A stretch of DNA of 9,048 nucleotides, taken from positions 1 to 9,048 of the forward strand of contig SLSP01000465.1 of the NCBI GenBank assembly GCA_007130345.1, in the 5' to 3' direction. The notes under the pieces are model-generated. The model searched no databases, was not told where the DNA came from, and was given only the letters and a program-made list of their open reading frames with translations. Below are positions 6,730-9,048 of the stretch, in pieces. This stretch comes from Thermoflexales bacterium (GTDB taxonomy: Bacteria > Chloroflexota > Anaerolineae > B4-G1 > SLSP01). A program made the translations under genes and the position numbers. Each line of letters opens with the position of its first letter. Position 1 is the stretch's first letter.

Positions 6730-6761
6730 CCCCGTGATGGGGCGCGAAGGATTTTCAGATA
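6710..6761. repeat. Long interrupted palindrome, possible terminator of the upstream gene
   Basis: TATCCGAAAATCC (6710-6722) and GGATTTTCAGATA (6749-6761) are inverted copies with 12 of 13 positions matching, extended by one C-G pair outside. The 26-base interior holds a second stem (CCCC/GGGG, 6730-6741). It lies 14 bases past the stop of the unrecognised gene and 36 bases before hppA. On the minus strand a T6 run (6697-6692) follows about 12 bases after the stem, so weak termination is possible. It may also be a small mobile palindrome. Confidence 0.6.
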
Positions 6762-6774
6762 GCCACTTCAAATC

Positions 6775-7539
6775 TTACATCTCCGCCGAACGCCACCAGC
6801 GGTAGTGCTCATTGCGCAACGCATCTTGAGAGGGTAGTGCAAAGAACATAAACTTTTCCCGATTGCCGACATACACGCCACTTTTGAGCATCCGGTAAGG
6901 GAACGCCGGGGAACTGAGCCGATCTACCATCTTGGTATGAACGGTTTTGGTCTTGAGATCAGCCAGACATTGCCGCAGGTGATCGATGTTGGTATAGGGC
7001 AAATCCCCCACGCTCCCACGCTCCGGATCATGCGCCAACTCGCCGAGCCGCAAATCCGCGAAACAGATCGCCGGGACTGTCAGCAAAGACGCCGGATTGT
7101 TAACAATCAGGTTGTAAAACGCCGTGGGGTCTAGCGTGCTCACCACCAGCGGCGTGACCGGCGCGATTTCCTGATACATATACAGGTCATCCGCCATAGC
7201 GGGGATGTCCTCGGTGCCCTCCAAATCCAGCACGCGGCCATCCTGCGTCACCAGATACAACTTACGGATGGCTTCCAGCGCGATGCGCTCAAACGCGCGG
7301 TACACCGTAATGTAAATCGAGTGCTTGGGGCTGCCATCGGGATGCGGCACGCAGCGTTCGAACCCCTCTTCGATGAGCAAATCGGGATGCCGATACGCGG
7401 GGTCTAGCTCGAAGAAAATCGCCTGCCCGCGCGACTTCTTCTGGCTGCCGACGGCATAATAGACCCCGAACTCCTTTGGCGTCAACATAGAGGCGATCAG
7501 CGCCTCGGGAATCAGCGACAAATATAAGTGTTTCTCCAT
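6775..7539 (-). CDS. Protein of unknown function (254 residues)
   Basis: I do not recognise this protein. It has no signal peptide, no clear membrane segment and no familiar nucleotide-binding or catalytic motif, so it is probably cytoplasmic. Segments that look conserved in style are the start (LYLSLIPEALIASMLTPKEF), IYITVYRAFERI about a quarter of the way in, a TPLVVSTLDPTAFYNL stretch near the middle and an aromatic C-terminus (HYRWWRS). Two adjacent ATGs are possible. The AAGGAGG site lies only 3 bases before the first (7542) but 6 before the second (7539), so the second is preferred. The gene is codirectional with galK upstream and hppA downstream, but gaps of over 100 bases with structured DNA on the hppA side leave its operon membership open. 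A hand-counted 60-base sample was 53% GC, lower than galK appears. The intact frame, start signal and lack of stops support a real gene. Confidence 0.8.
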   Translation of the reverse strand: MEKHLYLSLIPEALIASMLTPKEFGVYYAVGSQKKSRGQAIFFELDPAYRHPDLLIEEGFERCVPHPDGSPKHSIYITVYRAFERIALEAIRKLYLVTQDGRVLDLEGTEDIPAMADDLYMYQEIAPVTPLVVSTLDPTAFYNLIVNNPASLLTVPAICFADLRLGELAHDPERGSVGDLPYTNIDHLRQCLADLKTKTVHTKMVDRLSSPAFPYRMLKSGVYVGNREKFMFFALPSQDALRNEHYRWWRSAEM

Positions 7540-7545
7540 CATTGG

Positions 7546-7557
7546 CCTCCTTAAATG
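7546..7557 (-). promoter_or_regulatory. Ribosome binding site that sets the start of the unknown gene
   Basis: The minus strand reads CATTTAAGGAGG, a full Shine-Dalgarno match. It lies 3 bases before an ATG at 7542 and 6 before a second ATG at 7539. Usual spacing of 5-9 bases favours the second. An identical 12-mer lies at 7619-7630. Confidence 0.75.
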
Positions 7558-7618
7558 AGATTGAAGTCAAAAGTTACTCCAACATAGTGGTCATAGGGTT
7601 ATTTTTAGCTGATAATCA

Positions 7619-7630
7619 CCTCCTTAAATG
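7619..7630 (-). repeat. Orphan second copy of the CATTTAAGGAGG box
   Basis: This is an exact 12-base copy of the box at 7546-7557, 73 bases upstream of it in transcription direction. It continues as TGAT, giving near-complete complementarity to the 16S rRNA 3' end. No plausible start codon lies 5-12 bases downstream. The nearest ATG (about 24 bases away) opens only a six-codon frame. It lies about 40 bases after the galK stop. Confidence 0.6.
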
Positions 7631-7667
7631 GCGCGTGATGCCAGGCCGACGGGTGCCAGGTCTCGCG

Positions 7668-8834
7668 CTATCCCTCCCGGCTGACCCCATCGGCGGGATG
7701 AGTGACGTAGACGGGCGGACGGTTGCCGAAGCGGTCGTCGTAGACCTCACAGATATGCGCGATCACGTCATCCGTGGCGTCCTCCGCGACCAGCGCGATG
7801 ACGCACCCGCCAAAGCCCGCGCCGGTGAGCCGCGCGCCGTAGCACCCCTCGACCTCGATGGCAGCCTCCACCAGCACATCCAACTGCGGGAGACTTACCT
7901 CATAGTCGTCGCGCAGGCTGCGATGGCCGTCCACCAGCAGCACGCCGACTTCGTCCAGGTTCTTCTTGTAGAGGGCCTTCGCCACGTGCAGCACGCGCTG
8001 GTTTTCCGTGACCACGTGCCGCGCCCGGCGGAGGAGGGTCTCCGGCAGATGCTTCCCGTACCGCTGCAAATCCTGGAAGGTGACATCGCGCAAGCTGGCG
8101 ATGTCGGGCTTGTGCTGCTTGAGCAAGCTGACGGCCTGCTCGCACTCGCCCCGGCGCGCGTTATACGCCGAGTTAGACAGCGACCGGCGCACCTGGCTAT
8201 CGGCCACCACCAACGCCAGCCCCTCCGGGATGGGGACGTAGCGATGCTTCAGGTCGCGGGTGTCCATCATCAGCGCGTGCCCGGCCTTGCCGCACGCGCT
8301 GATCATCTGATCCATAATGCCGCAGTTGACGCCCACGTACTCGTTTTCGGCCTGTTGGCAGAGCACGGCCAGCTCGCGCGGTTCGATCTCGAACCCGCTC
8401 AACGCGGCCCAGGCCTCGGCAAACGCCAACTCCAGCGCGGCGGATGACGACATCCCCGCGCCCACCGGCACATTCGAGGTCAGCACCGCCTCCAGTCCCA
8501 CCGGATGCAGGCCGCGTTCCAGGAACGCCCAGACGAGGGCCTTCGGGTAATCGGCCCAGCCCCCCACCGAAGCCGGGACGCTCGCCACCGTGAAGATGGC
8601 CTCTTCGTTGCGCATATCCACCGCGCGGATGGTGGCCCAGGGATCGTCGATGGCCCGCGCCGCCACCCACGCCGCGCGATCCACCGCCACCGGCAGCACA
8701 AAGCCGTCGTTGTAGTCGGTATGCTCCCCGATAAGATTGACGCGCCCCGGCGCGCGCACCACCACATCGGGCTGCGCCTGGAAGCGGGCTTCAAAAGCGT
8801 GCTGGACTTCTTCTAAAAGGTTGTGTTCGGCCAT
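7668..8834 (-). CDS. galK: Galactokinase
   Basis: This 388-residue cytoplasmic GHMP kinase phosphorylates alpha-D-galactose with ATP to galactose 1-phosphate, the first committed step of the Leloir pathway. The galactokinase signature GRVNLIGEHTDYNDG spans residues 30-44 and contains Arg31, the catalytic-Arg position. The ATP-binding GHMP motif is VPVGAGMSSSAALE (122-135), the catalytic Asp is Asp175 in GIMDQ, and the C-terminal motif LTGAGFGG is at 336-343. Length matches the family norm (about 380-390). GAGGAGG sits 5 bases before the ATG, supporting this start. No galT, galE or sugar transporter lies within the window, and the genes to its left are not galactose-related, so regulation with a gal operon would have to come from the right, beyond the edge. 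Related GHMP kinases for other sugars exist, but the GEHTDYN signature makes galactokinase the clear choice. Confidence 0.96.
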   Translation of the reverse strand: MAEHNLLEEVQHAFEARFQAQPDVVVRAPGRVNLIGEHTDYNDGFVLPVAVDRAAWVAARAIDDPWATIRAVDMRNEEAIFTVASVPASVGGWADYPKALVWAFLERGLHPVGLEAVLTSNVPVGAGMSSSAALELAFAEAWAALSGFEIEPRELAVLCQQAENEYVGVNCGIMDQMISACGKAGHALMMDTRDLKHRYVPIPEGLALVVADSQVRRSLSNSAYNARRGECEQAVSLLKQHKPDIASLRDVTFQDLQRYGKHLPETLLRRARHVVTENQRVLHVAKALYKKNLDEVGVLLVDGHRSLRDDYEVSLPQLDVLVEAAIEVEGCYGARLTGAGFGGCVIALVAEDATDDVIAHICEVYDDRFGNRPPVYVTHPADGVSREG

Positions 8835-8849
8835 TAATCCTCCTCAAGC

Positions 8850-8863
8850 AAATGGCAAATGGC
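8850..8863. repeat. Short tandem repeat upstream of galK
   Basis: AAATGGC occurs twice in tandem (8850-8856, 8857-8863) and is followed by AAAATG, a partial third unit. It directly abuts the ribosome site of galK on one side and the imperfect inverted repeat at 8867-8923 on the other. Confidence 0.6.
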
Positions 8864-8866
8864 AAA

Positions 8867-8923
8867 ATGTAGGGCAAGCTGAAGCCTGCTATTTATTGCC
8901 ATAAACTGAAGTTTGCGCTACAT
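8867..8923. repeat. Imperfect inverted repeat, 18-base arms
   Basis: The left arm ATGTAGGGCAAGCTGAAG (8867-8884) and the reverse complement of the right arm (8906-8923), ATGTAGCGCAAACTTCAG, match at 14 of 18 positions across a 21-base interior. The arms end in ATGTAG. It looks like a small dispersed intergenic repeat element; copies elsewhere in the genome would be needed to confirm that. No transposase is present. Confidence 0.5.
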
Positions 8924-8935
8924 GTTCGGTCGGTG

Positions 8936-8994
8936 ATGAGCCGTAAGCTCATAGGGACGCCTCGCGGTTATGATTTGGCCGATGACATTCGGCC
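8936..8994. repeat. Two small hairpins near the right edge
   Basis: ATGAGC (8936-8941) pairs with GCTCAT (8947-8952) around CGTAA, and GGCCGA (8977-8982) pairs with TCGGCC (8989-8994) around TGACAT. No T-run follows either. Together with the inverted repeat at 8867-8923 they make the galK upstream region a cluster of palindromes without a recognisable gene. Confidence 0.5.
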
Positions 8995-9048
8995 ACTTAC
9001 CGCAAATTCGTACAGTTCTTTCTTCGAGTTTCTCTTGCGGACGGGTTC

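Noticed and set aside
7605..7630. Resemblance of the plus strand (ATCACCTCCTTA) to the 16S rRNA 3' end
   Set aside because: The match covers only the anti-Shine-Dalgarno stretch and no other rRNA sequence lies upstream. It is explained by a strong Shine-Dalgarno on the minus strand.
7542..8447. Plus-strand open frame of 301 codons opposite galK
   Set aside because: It covers the galactokinase gene in antisense, has no recognisable motif or suitable ribosome site, and is a codon-bias artefact.
8936..9048. Plus-strand frame starting MSRKLIGTPRG and open to the window edge
   Set aside because: There is no clear Shine-Dalgarno, only 37 codons are visible, and the first part is made of two hairpins typical of intergenic repeats.
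1..9048. CRISPR array, tRNA, rRNA, transposase or integrase
   Set aside because: I looked for regularly spaced direct repeats, tRNA-like ends and mobile-element enzyme motifs and saw none in this window.

Overview
The window is about 9 kb of bacterial chromosome, moderately GC-rich, with all seven recognisable genes on the minus strand. The gene content fits a free-living heterotroph: galactokinase, a K+-dependent membrane pyrophosphatase, an alanine dehydrogenase-family enzyme and an AbfT/Cat2-type CoA-transferase. With the short intergenic hairpin repeats, I suspect Chloroflexota (Anaerolineae- or Chloroflexia-like). That lineage call is an inference; no rRNA or other phylogenetic marker is present.

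In transcription order (right to left): 8835-9048 is a gene-free, repeat-rich edge. galK (8834-7668) follows, then a gap of about 125 bases holding an orphan, duplicated Shine-Dalgarno box. Next is a 254-residue protein I do not recognise (7539-6775), then a 13-bp-arm palindrome that overlaps a candidate promoter, then hppA (6674-4566). A 436-base intergenic region carries three hairpins and a good candidate promoter. It leads into a tightly packed run of four genes: ald-like (4129-3038), CoA-transferase (3038-1737), a predicted AAA/ABC-type ATPase (1731-346) and a TOPRIM-like DUF4276-type protein (349-1, cut off by the window edge).

The metabolic part suggests amino-acid or organic-acid turnover (ald-like enzyme plus CoA-transferase, translationally coupled through TAATG), with energy recovered from pyrophosphate by HppA. 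The ald-like protein is unusual. It keeps the fold and several family motifs, but lacks two residues that are catalytic or substrate-binding in characterised alanine dehydrogenases (K75 and H96 equivalents). It also has Ser-Arg where the NAD-ribose-binding Asp normally sits, so its substrate and cofactor should not be assumed.

The best candidate for an unusual system is the final pair. An SMC/OLD-like ATPase overlaps by ATGA a small TOPRIM-like protein. This split ATPase + TOPRIM layout resembles anti-phage systems such as PARIS (AriA/AriB) and the two halves of OLD/Gabija nucleases. It sits 5 bases behind a housekeeping-type gene and has lower GC by hand-counted samples. A defence role is inference only, and the second gene is incomplete here. 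The rest of the window looks ordinary.
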